Of a stretch of DNA of 6,678 nucleotides, positions 1-6,559 are shown piece after piece. The notes below the pieces were generated by a model that made no database searches, was not told the DNA's origin, and was given only the letters and a program-made list of their open reading frames with translations. This DNA comes from Halomonas sp. (GTDB lineage Bacteria; Pseudomonadota; Gammaproteobacteria; Pseudomonadales; Halomonadaceae), in the NCBI GenBank assembly GCA_007116835.1, contig SKHS01000045.1:1-6678 (forward strand). Direction: 5' to 3'. The first letter of the stretch is position 1, and every line of letters begins with the position of its first letter. A program made the position numbers and the translations under genes.

Positions 1-867
1 ACCGAGCTGTTGGAAAAAATCGTGCAACAAGCCGACCTACCCGGCGTGATTGGTAACTGCCACGCGTCCGGCACCGAGATCATCGCCCGCCTGGGCGAAG
101 AACACGTCCAAAGCGGCCCGCCGATTGTGTATACCTCAGCAGATTCTGTGTTTCAGATCGCCGCCCACGAGGAGCACTTTGGCCTGGAGCGCCTCTACGC
201 CCTATGCGAAACCGTGCGCGAACTGCTTGCGCCCTACAACATTGGCCGCGTGATTGCCCGCCCGTTTATTGGCGATGACAGCAAAAGTTTTGCCCGCACA
301 GGCAACCGTCGCGACTACAGCGTTGAGCCACCCAGCCCCACCGTATTGCAGAAACTGGCTGATGCGGGTGGCGAAGTGGTCTCGATTGGCAAGATTGCAG
401 ATATCTACGCCCATTGCGGCATTACTCATAAGGTCAAAGCCAGCGGTCACGATGCGCTGATGGAAGCCACGCTCGCCGAGGTAGTACGCACCGCTCAAGA
501 ATCCAGCGACCGCCCGACCATGATCATGACCAACTTTGTTGATTTTGATTCGGTGTACGGCCACCGCCGCGACGTGCCGGGCTACGCCGCCGCGCTTGAG
601 CATTTCGATGCCCGCCTGCCGGAACTGCTTGCCGCACTCAACGATGATGACCTGTTGCTGCTCACCGCCGACCACGGTTGCGACCCCAGCTGGGAAGGCA
701 CTGAACACACACGCGAATATGTGCCGGTGATGGTGCATGGCGCAGGATTTGCGCCCGGCCCGCTAGGCGAGCGCAGCACCTTTGCCGATATCGGCCAGAC
801 ATTAGCAGCCTTCTTCGCCGTTGAAGCGATGGAAGACGGCAAGAGCTTTTTACCCAACGCTGCCTGA
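1..867 (+). CDS. deoB: Phosphopentomutase DeoB, C-terminal part (5' end outside window)
   Basis: Interconverts (deoxy)ribose-1-phosphate and (deoxy)ribose-5-phosphate in the cytoplasm, linking nucleoside phosphorolysis to central metabolism. The frame is open from base 1 and gives 288 residues. The family is about 400 residues, so roughly 120 N-terminal residues, including the phospho-acceptor Thr region, lie off the left edge. The TTG at 10 is an internal Leu codon, not a start. Alkaline-phosphatase-superfamily metal ligands are visible: the cap-side SADS motif near residue 47, D183 and H188 in DFDSVYGH, D224-H225 in LTADHG, and H236 in GTEHTRE. The D-to-H spacings (+5, and +12 from D224 to H236) match known bacterial DeoB proteins. 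It is the first visible gene of a plus-strand salvage cluster, followed 54 bp later by deoD. Nothing suggests the visible part is damaged. Confidence 0.96.
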   Translation, partial: TELLEKIVQQADLPGVIGNCHASGTEIIARLGEEHVQSGPPIVYTSADSVFQIAAHEEHFGLERLYALCETVRELLAPYNIGRVIARPFIGDDSKSFARTGNRRDYSVEPPSPTVLQKLADAGGEVVSIGKIADIYAHCGITHKVKASGHDALMEATLAEVVRTAQESSDRPTMIMTNFVDFDSVYGHRRDVPGYAAALEHFDARLPELLAALNDDDLLLLTADHGCDPSWEGTEHTREYVPVMVHGAGFAPGPLGERSTFADIGQTLAAFFAVEAMEDGKSFLPNAA

Positions 868-921
868 ACCGCAACGTTGAGCGATTCAATCTGATTAAAA
901 AACGATCAATAGGAGCGTTTT

Positions 922-1647
922 ATGGCAACACCACATATCAATGCTGAAATGGGCGATTTCGCGGATACCGTTCTGATGCCCGGCGACCCACTACGCGCTA
1001 AGTACATCGCCGACACCTACCTGGAAAATGTTCGTCAGGTCAACGATGTACGCAGCATGTTCGGCTATACCGGCACTTACAAGGGCCGCGAAATTTCGGT
1101 CATGGGCCACGGCATGGGCATACCGTCAGTGTCTATTTATGCCAAAGAACTGATTACCGACTACGGCGTTAAGTCGATTATTCGTGTGGGTTCCTGCGGC
1201 GCGGTGCGCGACGACGTTAACGTGCGAGACGTGGTCATTGGCATGGGTGCCTGCACCGATTCCAAAGTGAACCGTATGCGCTTTAACGACCACGATTTCT
1301 CGGCCATCGCTGACTTTGAGCTGACCAGCCACGCGGTAGCAGCTGCCAAGGCGCAGAATGTGCCGGTAAAAGTCGGCAATATCTTCTCAGCGGATCTATT
1401 CTACAACCCGCAGACCGACATGGCTGAACTGCTCAAGCGTTACGGCATCGTGGGTGTGGAAATGGAAGCGGCAGGCCTTTACGGCGTGGCGGCAGAGTTT
1501 GGCGCTCGCGCGCTAACGATCTGCACGGTGTCCGACCATATTCTGAAAGGCGACTCGCTCTCCAGCGCCGACCGTCAGACCACCTTCAACGACATGATGA
1601 CGATTGCGCTAGACACGGTACTGCGCGACGACGCCGCTAAGGCCTAA
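922..1647 (+). CDS. deoD: Purine nucleoside phosphorylase DeoD
   Basis: Cytoplasmic phosphorolysis of purine (deoxy)ribonucleosides to free base plus (deoxy)ribose-1-phosphate, the substrate of the DeoB encoded upstream. The protein has 241 residues, close to the 239 of the E. coli hexameric enzyme. All key positions of that enzyme are recognisable (numbering includes Met): H5, G21, R25, R44, R88 and S91 in RVGSCGA for phosphate and ribose, E180-M181-E182 in VEMEAAG for ribose, S204-D205 in VSDH for the base, and R218. This points to the trimer-of-dimers DeoD type rather than the mammalian-like trimeric PNP. The ATG is fixed by AGGAG at 911-915, six bases upstream, and by the canonical MATPHINAE start. 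It is probably co-transcribed with deoB and cdd. The 54-bp gap before it (868-921) shows no terminator hairpin. Confidence 0.97.
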   Translation: MATPHINAEMGDFADTVLMPGDPLRAKYIADTYLENVRQVNDVRSMFGYTGTYKGREISVMGHGMGIPSVSIYAKELITDYGVKSIIRVGSCGAVRDDVNVRDVVIGMGACTDSKVNRMRFNDHDFSAIADFELTSHAVAAAKAQNVPVKVGNIFSADLFYNPQTDMAELLKRYGIVGVEMEAAGLYGVAAEFGARALTICTVSDHILKGDSLSSADRQTTFNDMMTIALDTVLRDDAAKA

Positions 1648-1670
1648 TCGCCATTTATGAGGATAACGCC

Positions 1671-2078
1671 ATGAGCCAAGCGGATAAGGCACTAGTTGAC
1701 ACGCTACTGACCACCTTGGGCAATGCTTATGCGCCCTACTCTCATCACCCGGTGGCCGCGGTAATGGAGTGCCCGGATGGTCAGCGGTTTGCTGGTTGTA
1801 ACGTGGAAGTGGCGCATTATAAAGGGCTGTGTGCGGAAGCCTCGGCGATTTCCGCCATGATCACCGCTGGCCAGCGCGAGCTTGCCAAGGTGTACGTGAT
1901 GGGGCCAGGCGAGCACCTGTGCACCCCCTGCGGTGACTGCCGCCAGCGCATCCGTGAATTCGCTACCCCAGAAACACAAATCATGGTGCTTTCCCATCAG
2001 GGCGATGTGCTGAAAACCTACACCATGGAAACACTACTGCCTGACGCCTTCGGGCCCGAGCAACTACCACCGCGCTAA
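1671..2078 (+). CDS. cdd: Cytidine deaminase (small homotetrameric type)
   Basis: Zinc hydrolase that converts cytidine and deoxycytidine to uridine and deoxyuridine in pyrimidine salvage. At 135 residues it is the short tetrameric form, not the roughly 290-residue two-domain E. coli dimer. Visible motifs are YAPYSHHPV (residues 20-28), the substrate-binding GCNVE (42-46), the catalytic C54-A55-E56 and the second zinc motif PCGDC (C87, C90) followed by RQ. The C-terminal LLPDAFGPEQL is also typical of the family. GAGGA at 1659-1663 lies seven bases before the ATG. It starts 23 bp after deoD stops, so it is very likely the third gene of the same transcript. It ends 4 bp from the stop codon of the convergent repressor gene, so any transcription terminator would have to lie inside coding sequence; I see no clear one. 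Confidence 0.96.
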   Translation: MSQADKALVDTLLTTLGNAYAPYSHHPVAAVMECPDGQRFAGCNVEVAHYKGLCAEASAISAMITAGQRELAKVYVMGPGEHLCTPCGDCRQRIREFATPETQIMVLSHQGDVLKTYTMETLLPDAFGPEQLPPR

Positions 2079-2082
2079 GTGT

Positions 2083-3075
2083 TCACCCAGTTTCCCGCAT
2101 GACTAGCGTCACCGGCAGCGATACATGCCGGGGCGCTTTACCTGCTAGCGCTTCACCCAACAGCTCGACACTCATTGCCGCAATCGCCGCAATATCTTGG
2201 CGAATGGTCGTTAGCCCAGTGGCAAGGGTTGGCAAGTCATCAAAGCCGGTCACTGCGACATGGCGAGGCACGTCGACTCCCCTGTCTTCCAATACAGCAA
2301 CGCAGCCTAGCGCCAGCTCATCGGTGGCGCACAGTAGCGCATCAAATGGCAGTGCTTGGCCGCTTGGCATATCCGCCAACAACCGATTTAAATAGCGATA
2401 GCTGGTTAGTGAATCTGAGCTAAAGCGGTGCGGCAGGCTAATCAACTGCTCAGAAAGTCCTGCTGTATCAAGCGCCCGTCGGTAGCCCTCTAAACGGCTA
2501 TGAGGATGCGGCATTTCCAGTTCACCGCCGACAAAGGCGAGCCGGCGACGCCCTTGCGCGATGAGGTGGTGCGTCATTTCATAAAACCCTTGAGCATCAT
2601 CCGGTGCAACCGAAAATCCTTGCCCTGGGTTGCCAATACGTACAAAAGGCACGCCGGCATTTTCTAGCAAGCTGGGGCGCGCATCCTCAGAGGTTTCACC
2701 CAGCAGAATAGCCGCGCCCGCCCGTTCGGGAAGCTCGGCAGTTTGCGCATGGTGGAAAAAGATCGGCACCATGCCCTGCTGGTGCAGTGCCACGGTTAAG
2801 TGTTGATACAGCAAAATATAGTAGGGGCGCAGCTCGATATCCTGACGCCCTAAGGAAATACCGACCACCGCCGCTTTACCACTAATCAGTTGCCTAGCCG
2901 CCGCGCTAGGCTGGTACGCCACCTCGCGGCTAATGGTGAGAATTTTTTCCCGCAACGCGTCGCTTAGCCCAGGCTTACCATTAAGCGCCCGACTGACCGA
3001 TGCAATAGAAACATCGGCCCGTCGGGCTATTTCACGTATGGTTGCCGTTTGGGCGCCCTGTTTGGTCTGTTTCAT
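2083..3075 (-). CDS. LacI-family transcriptional repressor, probable regulator of the thu-like operon
   Basis: A 330-residue DNA-binding regulator. The N-terminal LacI helix-turn-helix spans about residues 11-33 (TIREIARRADVSIASVSRAL, recognition-helix S26-V27-S28-R29). A hinge-like YQPSAAARQL segment comes next, then a periplasmic-binding-protein-like effector domain that ends in the family-typical FDDLPTLATGLTTIRQD. The frame opens at TTG 3111, but that codon has no ribosome site. ATG 3075 is preceded at six bases by GAGG, so I start there. It is the last gene of the minus-strand cluster, 92 bp after the sugar-binding-protein gene; the gap (3076-3167) holds no clear terminator or operator. 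Inference: it binds the twin palindromes at 6412-6450 and represses the operon that contains its own gene, with release by a sugar or derivative. The effector cannot be read from the sequence. Confidence 0.92.
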   Translation of the reverse strand: MKQTKQGAQTATIREIARRADVSIASVSRALNGKPGLSDALREKILTISREVAYQPSAAARQLISGKAAVVGISLGRQDIELRPYYILLYQHLTVALHQQGMVPIFFHHAQTAELPERAGAAILLGETSEDARPSLLENAGVPFVRIGNPGQGFSVAPDDAQGFYEMTHHLIAQGRRRLAFVGGELEMPHPHSRLEGYRRALDTAGLSEQLISLPHRFSSDSLTSYRYLNRLLADMPSGQALPFDALLCATDELALGCVAVLEDRGVDVPRHVAVTGFDDLPTLATGLTTIRQDIAAIAAMSVELLGEALAGKAPRHVSLPVTLVMRETG

Positions 3076-3081
3076 GCCATG

Positions 3082-3085
3082 CCTC
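3082..3085 (-). promoter_or_regulatory. Ribosome binding site that decides the repressor start
   Basis: GAGG on the minus strand, six bases before ATG 3075. The upstream alternative TTG at 3111 has no purine-rich site at the right distance, so the shorter protein is preferred. Confidence 0.55.
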
Positions 3086-3167
3086 AGCGATTTGGCTGTT
3101 GATTGTGCCAAAAATTGCGCTGGAAAACGTCAGGCATGATGACAAATAGTGTTACCAACTTATTGCC

Positions 3168-4430
3168 TTACCAACCGCGCCTCCCGATTCGGGAAAGCTC
3201 GCTGTCGAGCTGCTGAATGGCTTGTTTGGGGGAGATGTCACCGGATAGGGCGTCGTGCACGCGGTTGAATACCGCATTTGACACCCGCGGATACGACTCG
3301 CCTGTCACGCTCGCTGGACGTGGTACACCGTTCATGACGGTTTCATAAAGTTCGCCAATAAACGGGTGAGCGTCTAATACCTCGGCATTTTCATAGAGCA
3401 CGGGCCGCGTCGGGTTGCGACCAAACTCAATGGCGTGAGCTTTCTGCTGCTCCTCAGCCGTGAGATAAGCCACTAGGTCAGCGGCGATATCAGGGTGCTC
3501 TGAGTAGCGCGAAACCGCCCAGTTCCAGCCGCCAAGCGTCGCGACAGACTGCCCTTCGGGCCCACTGGGTAACGGCGCGACGCCAAACTTACCTTGAATG
3601 GGTGTGCCATCAGCCTGCCCTAACGACCAGACATAAGGCCAGTTGCGCATAAACACGGCATTACCCGCCTGGAACACCCCACGTGCTTCTTCTTCCATAT
3701 AGTTGCGCACGCCTTCCGGGCTAATATCCCCAATCCAAGAGGCTGCTAGTGCGATCGCCTCGATGGCGTGGGGGTTATTGATGGTGACTTGCCCATCAGC
3801 ATTCACAAAGGTGCCGCCACCGTAGCTGGCTATCCACTCCAACGCATTCGTGGTCAGCCCTTCATAGGCACGCCCTTGAAACACAAACCCATGCATGCGC
3901 GCATTACCTGCGTCGCGTTCAGACTGCTGGATATGCCGCGCAGTGTCAGTCAACGCTTGCCAAGTTTCTGGCACGTCGGCGTCGTATTTGTCCAACAAGT
4001 CATGGCGGTAATAGAGTAACCCTGCATCCGTAAACCACGGCAATGCCACCAGCTTGCCCTGCACGGTATTATTGTCCATCAGCGAAGGAATAAAGCCGTC
4101 AGCCGCGCCTTCCGGCAAGTGCTTATTCAGGTCAACCAAGTGGTCGGCAAGTAGCCCTGGCCACACAATATCCACCATCAGCACATCCACATCTTGGGAT
4201 TGGCTGCCTAATAGCTGCTGATAAAGCGACAACTTCTCAGTGGCCGATGCTGGCGTGGTGACAATATTGACGTGGTGGCCGTTAGCTTCTGCCCAGCGCT
4301 GAGCTAACACAGGGCAGAAGTCTGCTGCCCCACCATCGCCACAGGCAATGGTAATTTCAGCCGCCATGGCAGGCAGCGTTGCGGGCAGCAGGGCAAGCAG
4401 CACCGCTGATGAGCGCAGGTAATGACGCAT
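3168..4430 (-). CDS. ABC sugar transporter periplasmic solute-binding protein, ThuE/AglE type
   Basis: Periplasmic binding protein of the family-1 (MalE-like) class that delivers an oligosaccharide to an ABC importer. The 420-residue protein starts with an export signal: MRHYLR, a hydrophobic run through about L19, then a PAMAAE signal-peptidase site (cut near A23/A24). No lipobox Cys is present, so it should be soluble. The mature start EITIACG, the segments EKLSLYQQLL and DVDVLMVDIVWPGLLADH, and ALPWFTDAGLLYYRHDLL are characteristic of trehalose/maltose/sucrose binders such as Sinorhizobium ThuE. The substrate is inferred from the thuA neighbour; trehalose or a related disaccharide is the best guess. 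It lies 103 bp downstream of the dehydrogenase gene and 92 bp before the repressor. No membrane permease or ATPase genes flank it, which is unusual for this family. An in-frame GTG at 4439 is a less likely start. Confidence 0.92.
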   Translation of the reverse strand: MRHYLRSSAVLLALLPATLPAMAAEITIACGDGGAADFCPVLAQRWAEANGHHVNIVTTPASATEKLSLYQQLLGSQSQDVDVLMVDIVWPGLLADHLVDLNKHLPEGAADGFIPSLMDNNTVQGKLVALPWFTDAGLLYYRHDLLDKYDADVPETWQALTDTARHIQQSERDAGNARMHGFVFQGRAYEGLTTNALEWIASYGGGTFVNADGQVTINNPHAIEAIALAASWIGDISPEGVRNYMEEEARGVFQAGNAVFMRNWPYVWSLGQADGTPIQGKFGVAPLPSGPEGQSVATLGGWNWAVSRYSEHPDIAADLVAYLTAEEQQKAHAIEFGRNPTRPVLYENAEVLDAHPFIGELYETVMNGVPRPASVTGESYPRVSNAVFNRVHDALSGDISPKQAIQQLDSELSRIGRRGW

Positions 4431-4436
4431 AGCATT

Positions 4437-4442
4437 CACCTC
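4437..4442 (-). promoter_or_regulatory. Ribosome binding site that decides the binding-protein start
   Basis: GAGGTG on the minus strand, six bases before ATG 4430. The competing in-frame GTG at 4439 overlaps this site, so translation should begin at the ATG, giving a protein that starts MRHYLRSS. Confidence 0.7.
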
Positions 4443-4476
4443 GATTGTTATTGGTAGTTAGGATTGTTATTAGTAG
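4443..4476 (-). repeat. Near-perfect 15-bp tandem repeat in the leader of the binding-protein gene
   Basis: Plus-strand GATTGTTATTGGTAG (4443-4457) recurs as GATTGTTATTAGTAG (4462-4476), one mismatch, 19 bp apart. It sits directly upstream of the Shine-Dalgarno of the solute-binding-protein gene, inside the 103-bp gap 4431-4533. It is A+T-rich and unstructured. It could be a tandem regulator site, a translation-enhancing leader or a slippage duplication; the sequence alone does not say. Confidence 0.6.
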
Positions 4477-4532
4477 ATAGGGTGCTCGTTAACTTAATCG
4501 GGTTAGTATTTTGTTATTTGAAGAGCCAACCG

Positions 4533-4552
4533 CCTAGCTGGCAATTGCTAGG
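4533..4552 (-). other. Inverted repeat over the end of the dehydrogenase gene
   Basis: CCTAGC (4533-4538) and GCTAGG (4547-4552) can pair as a 6-bp stem with an 8-base loop, overlapping the TAG stop codon. No T-run follows on the minus strand, so it is not a standard intrinsic terminator. It could slow 3' exonucleases or lower read-through into the binding-protein gene, but may be chance. Confidence 0.3.
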
Positions 4553-5583
4553 CTGCGATCTTCCTGACTTGATACAAAACAGGCATCGAGTACGGTTTGA
4601 ATCGCCGCGCCGCGCGCAAAATCTGGCTGATCGTTATCCCCGCTGCGAATGCTTTCGATAAAGCGCTGGTAAATACTCGGCGTGGGCGGTGCTTTCACGG
4701 TGCTCCAGCGAGCGGGATGTACGTCATCATCGAGACATACCTGCACATCCTCTTTTGAGGCGTCCAGGTCAATACGAATCGCTCCTTTATCGCCGTGTAC
4801 ACTCAGCGCCAGCGAGTTGTGATGCCCGGTTGCCCAACGAGTAGCCTGAATAGTGCCCTTTGCGCCATTGGCAAATGACACTCTCATCAGCGCCGTATCA
4901 TTGGCATCCAGCACATACTCACCAATGCGATTGTCTGGCGCTTTTTCAAAGCAGGTTAGCTCACAGTTAACGCGGGTAATGTCGCCCACAGGGAAGCTGG
5001 CAAAGTCGACAATGTGCACGCCGACATCGCCTAATACGCCTTTGCTGCCGTGAGCTTCGGAAAGCCGCCACAACCACTGGCTATCTTCATTCCAGCGCCC
5101 CCAGGCGTTACTCACCAGCCAGCTTTGCCGATAACTGGCGTCTACATGACGAACTTGGCCAATCGCGCCTCCCGCAATCAGCGCACGCGCATGCTGAATA
5201 GCCGGAGCATCACGGTAGCTTAAGTTAACCATGTTGATCACGTTAGCAGCCTGGGCAGCAACCGCCATTTCATGAGCATCTTGTGCATTTGTCGCCAGCG
5301 GTTTTTCACACAGGATATGCTTGCCAGCGGCAATAGCGGCCAGCGACGTGGCTTTGTGAACACCATCTGGAGTGACGTTACTTACCGCATGAATATCATC
5401 CCGAGCCAGCATGGCCTCAAGGTCTTGATACACGTCGGCAATGCCGTGATACTCGGCAAACGCCTGGGCTTTAGCCAGGTCTCGGTCGCACACGGCAACT
5501 ACCTCGATGCCTTCAAGACGGCCAAAATGCTTGGCGTGCTCGCCAGCCATGCTGCCTGCACCAATTATCGCTAAACGGATCAT
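4534..5583 (-). CDS. Gfo/Idh/MocA-family NAD(P)-dependent sugar dehydrogenase, ThuB-like
   Basis: Cytoplasmic oxidoreductase of 349 residues, a usual family length. The N-terminal Rossmann domain carries GAGSMA (residues 8-13) for the dinucleotide. The family EKP motif is at E93-K94-P95, with K94 the catalytic lysine. The C-terminal domain has GDVGVHIVD (185-193), whose D186 and H190 correspond to the other two catalytic residues. In rhizobia the gene beside thuA, thuB, encodes such a dehydrogenase, which takes part in oxidising trehalose and related disaccharides to 3-keto sugars; that role is inferred here from the neighbours. The ATG overlaps the thuA stop as ATGA (5580-5583) and has a strong AGGAGG at 5591-5596, seven bases upstream, inside thuA. 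The two proteins are therefore probably translationally coupled. The exact substrate and cofactor preference cannot be read. Confidence 0.93.
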   Translation of the reverse strand: MIRLAIIGAGSMAGEHAKHFGRLEGIEVVAVCDRDLAKAQAFAEYHGIADVYQDLEAMLARDDIHAVSNVTPDGVHKATSLAAIAAGKHILCEKPLATNAQDAHEMAVAAQAANVINMVNLSYRDAPAIQHARALIAGGAIGQVRHVDASYRQSWLVSNAWGRWNEDSQWLWRLSEAHGSKGVLGDVGVHIVDFASFPVGDITRVNCELTCFEKAPDNRIGEYVLDANDTALMRVSFANGAKGTIQATRWATGHHNSLALSVHGDKGAIRIDLDASKEDVQVCLDDDVHPARWSTVKAPPTPSIYQRFIESIRSGDNDQPDFARGAAIQTVLDACFVSSQEDRSLAIAS

Positions 5584-6359
5584 TTAAAACCCTCCTCGCC
5601 GGGTTTATGCAGGCTTTCACCTTTAATTTCGACCGGATTAGGCGCTTGGTCAGCGGGAACATTAGGGCAGCTGTCGACCCACAGTGAGCCTTCTGGGCGC
5701 GCCCAAGTCACGGCGTTTTTCAACACGGTTTTCACCTGAGCATCGTAATAAATTGGGTAAGTTTCATGGCCTGGGCGGAAGTAGAAAATTTTGCCGTTGC
5801 CACGCTTATAGGTCAGGCCGGAGCGGAACACTTCGCCCCCCTCAAAGGCACTGATAAAGATCACTTCATCGGGGTTGGGCACCGCAAACGGTTCGCCGTA
5901 CATTTCGGTATGGGGCAGCTCAATATAGTCCCCCAACCCCTGAACAATCGGGTGGCCTGGGTTCACTACCCAAAGCCGTTCCCGCTCGCCCGCTTCGCGC
6001 CACTTAAGTGAACACGTGGTTCCCATTAGGCGCTTAAAAATTTTCGAATAGTGCCCCGAATGCAGCACAATCAGGCCCATCCCCTGCAGCACACGCTTTT
6101 GAACACGGTCCACGGTCTCTTCAAGAACATCACCATGGGCGGCGTGCCCCCACCATAGCAGTACATCGGTATTGTCGAGCGTCGCATCGCTAAGCCCCTG
6201 CTCTGGGTCTTGCAGCGTCACGGCAGTGGCATGAATGCCTTCTGCTTCATTTAGGCCTTCGGCAATGCACTGATGCATGCCCTTGGGATAAATACGTGCC
6301 ACGACATCGTTAGTCTGCTCGTGGACGTTTTCTCCCCATACGGTGACGTTGATCGCCAT
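5580..6359 (-). CDS. thuA: ThuA family protein (trehalose/disaccharide utilisation)
   Basis: A 259-residue cytoplasmic protein with the class-I glutamine-amidotransferase-like fold of the ThuA family. Recognisable segments are VTVWGENVHEQTN (5-17), VLLWWGHAAHG (66-76), GLIVLHSGHYSKIFKRLMGT (95-114), LKWREAGERERLWVV (118-132), EMYGEPF (152-158) and FYFRPGHETYP (192-202). They closely follow rhizobial ThuA as I remember it. In Sinorhizobium and Agrobacterium, thuA and thuB are needed together for trehalose-type disaccharide catabolism through 3-keto intermediates; the exact chemical step of ThuA is less certain. It is the first gene of the minus-strand operon: the double LacI-type operator lies 52 bp upstream. 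GGGAGA at 6365-6370 is the ribosome site, five bases before the ATG. Its stop overlaps the start of the dehydrogenase gene by four bases. The tail after about residue 222 is proline- and charge-rich and probably variable. Confidence 0.94.
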   Translation of the reverse strand: MAINVTVWGENVHEQTNDVVARIYPKGMHQCIAEGLNEAEGIHATAVTLQDPEQGLSDATLDNTDVLLWWGHAAHGDVLEETVDRVQKRVLQGMGLIVLHSGHYSKIFKRLMGTTCSLKWREAGERERLWVVNPGHPIVQGLGDYIELPHTEMYGEPFAVPNPDEVIFISAFEGGEVFRSGLTYKRGNGKIFYFRPGHETYPIYYDAQVKTVLKNAVTWARPEGSLWVDSCPNVPADQAPNPVEIKGESLHKPGEEGFK

Positions 6360-6385
6360 GTGCTTCTCCCACGTAGTGATGAACT

Positions 6386-6402
6386 GTCGCTTAAAATGCG
6401 AC
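6386..6402 (-). other. Short inverted repeat in the thuA leader/promoter
   Basis: GTCGC (6386-6390) and GCGAC (6398-6402) flank a 7-base A+T spacer that coincides with the possible -10 region. It could be a small leader hairpin or an extra protein site. Five base pairs is little, so chance is quite possible. Confidence 0.3.
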
Positions 6403-6419
6403 CCAGCCCTAAAAGTAAA
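6391..6419 (-). promoter_or_regulatory. Possible promoter of the thuA operon
   Basis: On the minus strand a -35-like TTTACT (6414-6419, inside the proximal operator) is followed after 17 bp by a -10-like TTTTAA (6391-6396). The match to sigma-70 consensus is modest (4/6 and 3/6). The arrangement would let a bound repressor cover the -35 box. A start further upstream within the palindrome is also possible. Confidence 0.35.
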
Positions 6420-6450
6420 CGTTTACTCTAAAAGAGTAAACGTTTACTTT
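6412..6450. promoter_or_regulatory. Double LacI-type operator (39-bp palindrome)
   Basis: The 14-bp perfect palindrome AGTAAACGTTTACT occurs twice, at 6414-6427 and 6435-6448, with central CG steps 21 bp apart, two DNA turns. Each unit has the central-CpG, A/T-flanked form typical of LacI/GalR-family operators. The two units and their flanks also form one larger inverted repeat: 18-bp perfect arms (6412-6429 and 6433-6450) around a 3-bp AAA spacer. It lies upstream of thuA in the only sizeable non-coding gap before the operon. The LacI-family protein encoded at 2083-3075 is the likely binder. Same-face spacing suggests two repressor dimers bind side by side, perhaps cooperatively. Confidence 0.88.
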
Positions 6451-6559
6451 GATAAAACTTTAGTCGGCCACATAAAAAGAGTGCATGCTACTAAGAAGGG
6501 TTAAATACTGCAGAGATCTGCTCTTAATTGAGCGATGGGGTCGTCTCCCCCGCCCCTAT

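Noticed and set aside
202..738. Long minus-strand open frame of 178 codons inside deoB
   Set aside because: It lies entirely within phosphopentomutase, whose metal-site motifs are intact, and its own translation has no recognisable domain. It is a GC-rich shadow frame.
1704..1997. Minus-strand open frame opposite cdd
   Set aside because: It overlaps the catalytic core of cytidine deaminase and encodes nothing recognisable.
2050..2059. 10-bp perfect palindrome TCGGGCCCGA near the end of cdd as a terminator
   Set aside because: It has no loop and no following T-run, and it encodes the conserved FGPE of cytidine deaminase.
4464..4661. Plus-strand open frame reaching into the gap 4431-4533
   Set aside because: Most of it is antisense to the C-terminus of the dehydrogenase and it has no ribosome site; it is not supported as a gene.
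6510..6521. GCAGA-GA-TCTGC inverted repeat as an operator or terminator
   Set aside because: The arms are only 5 bp with a 2-bp centre, there is no T-run, and it does not resemble the operator found nearby.
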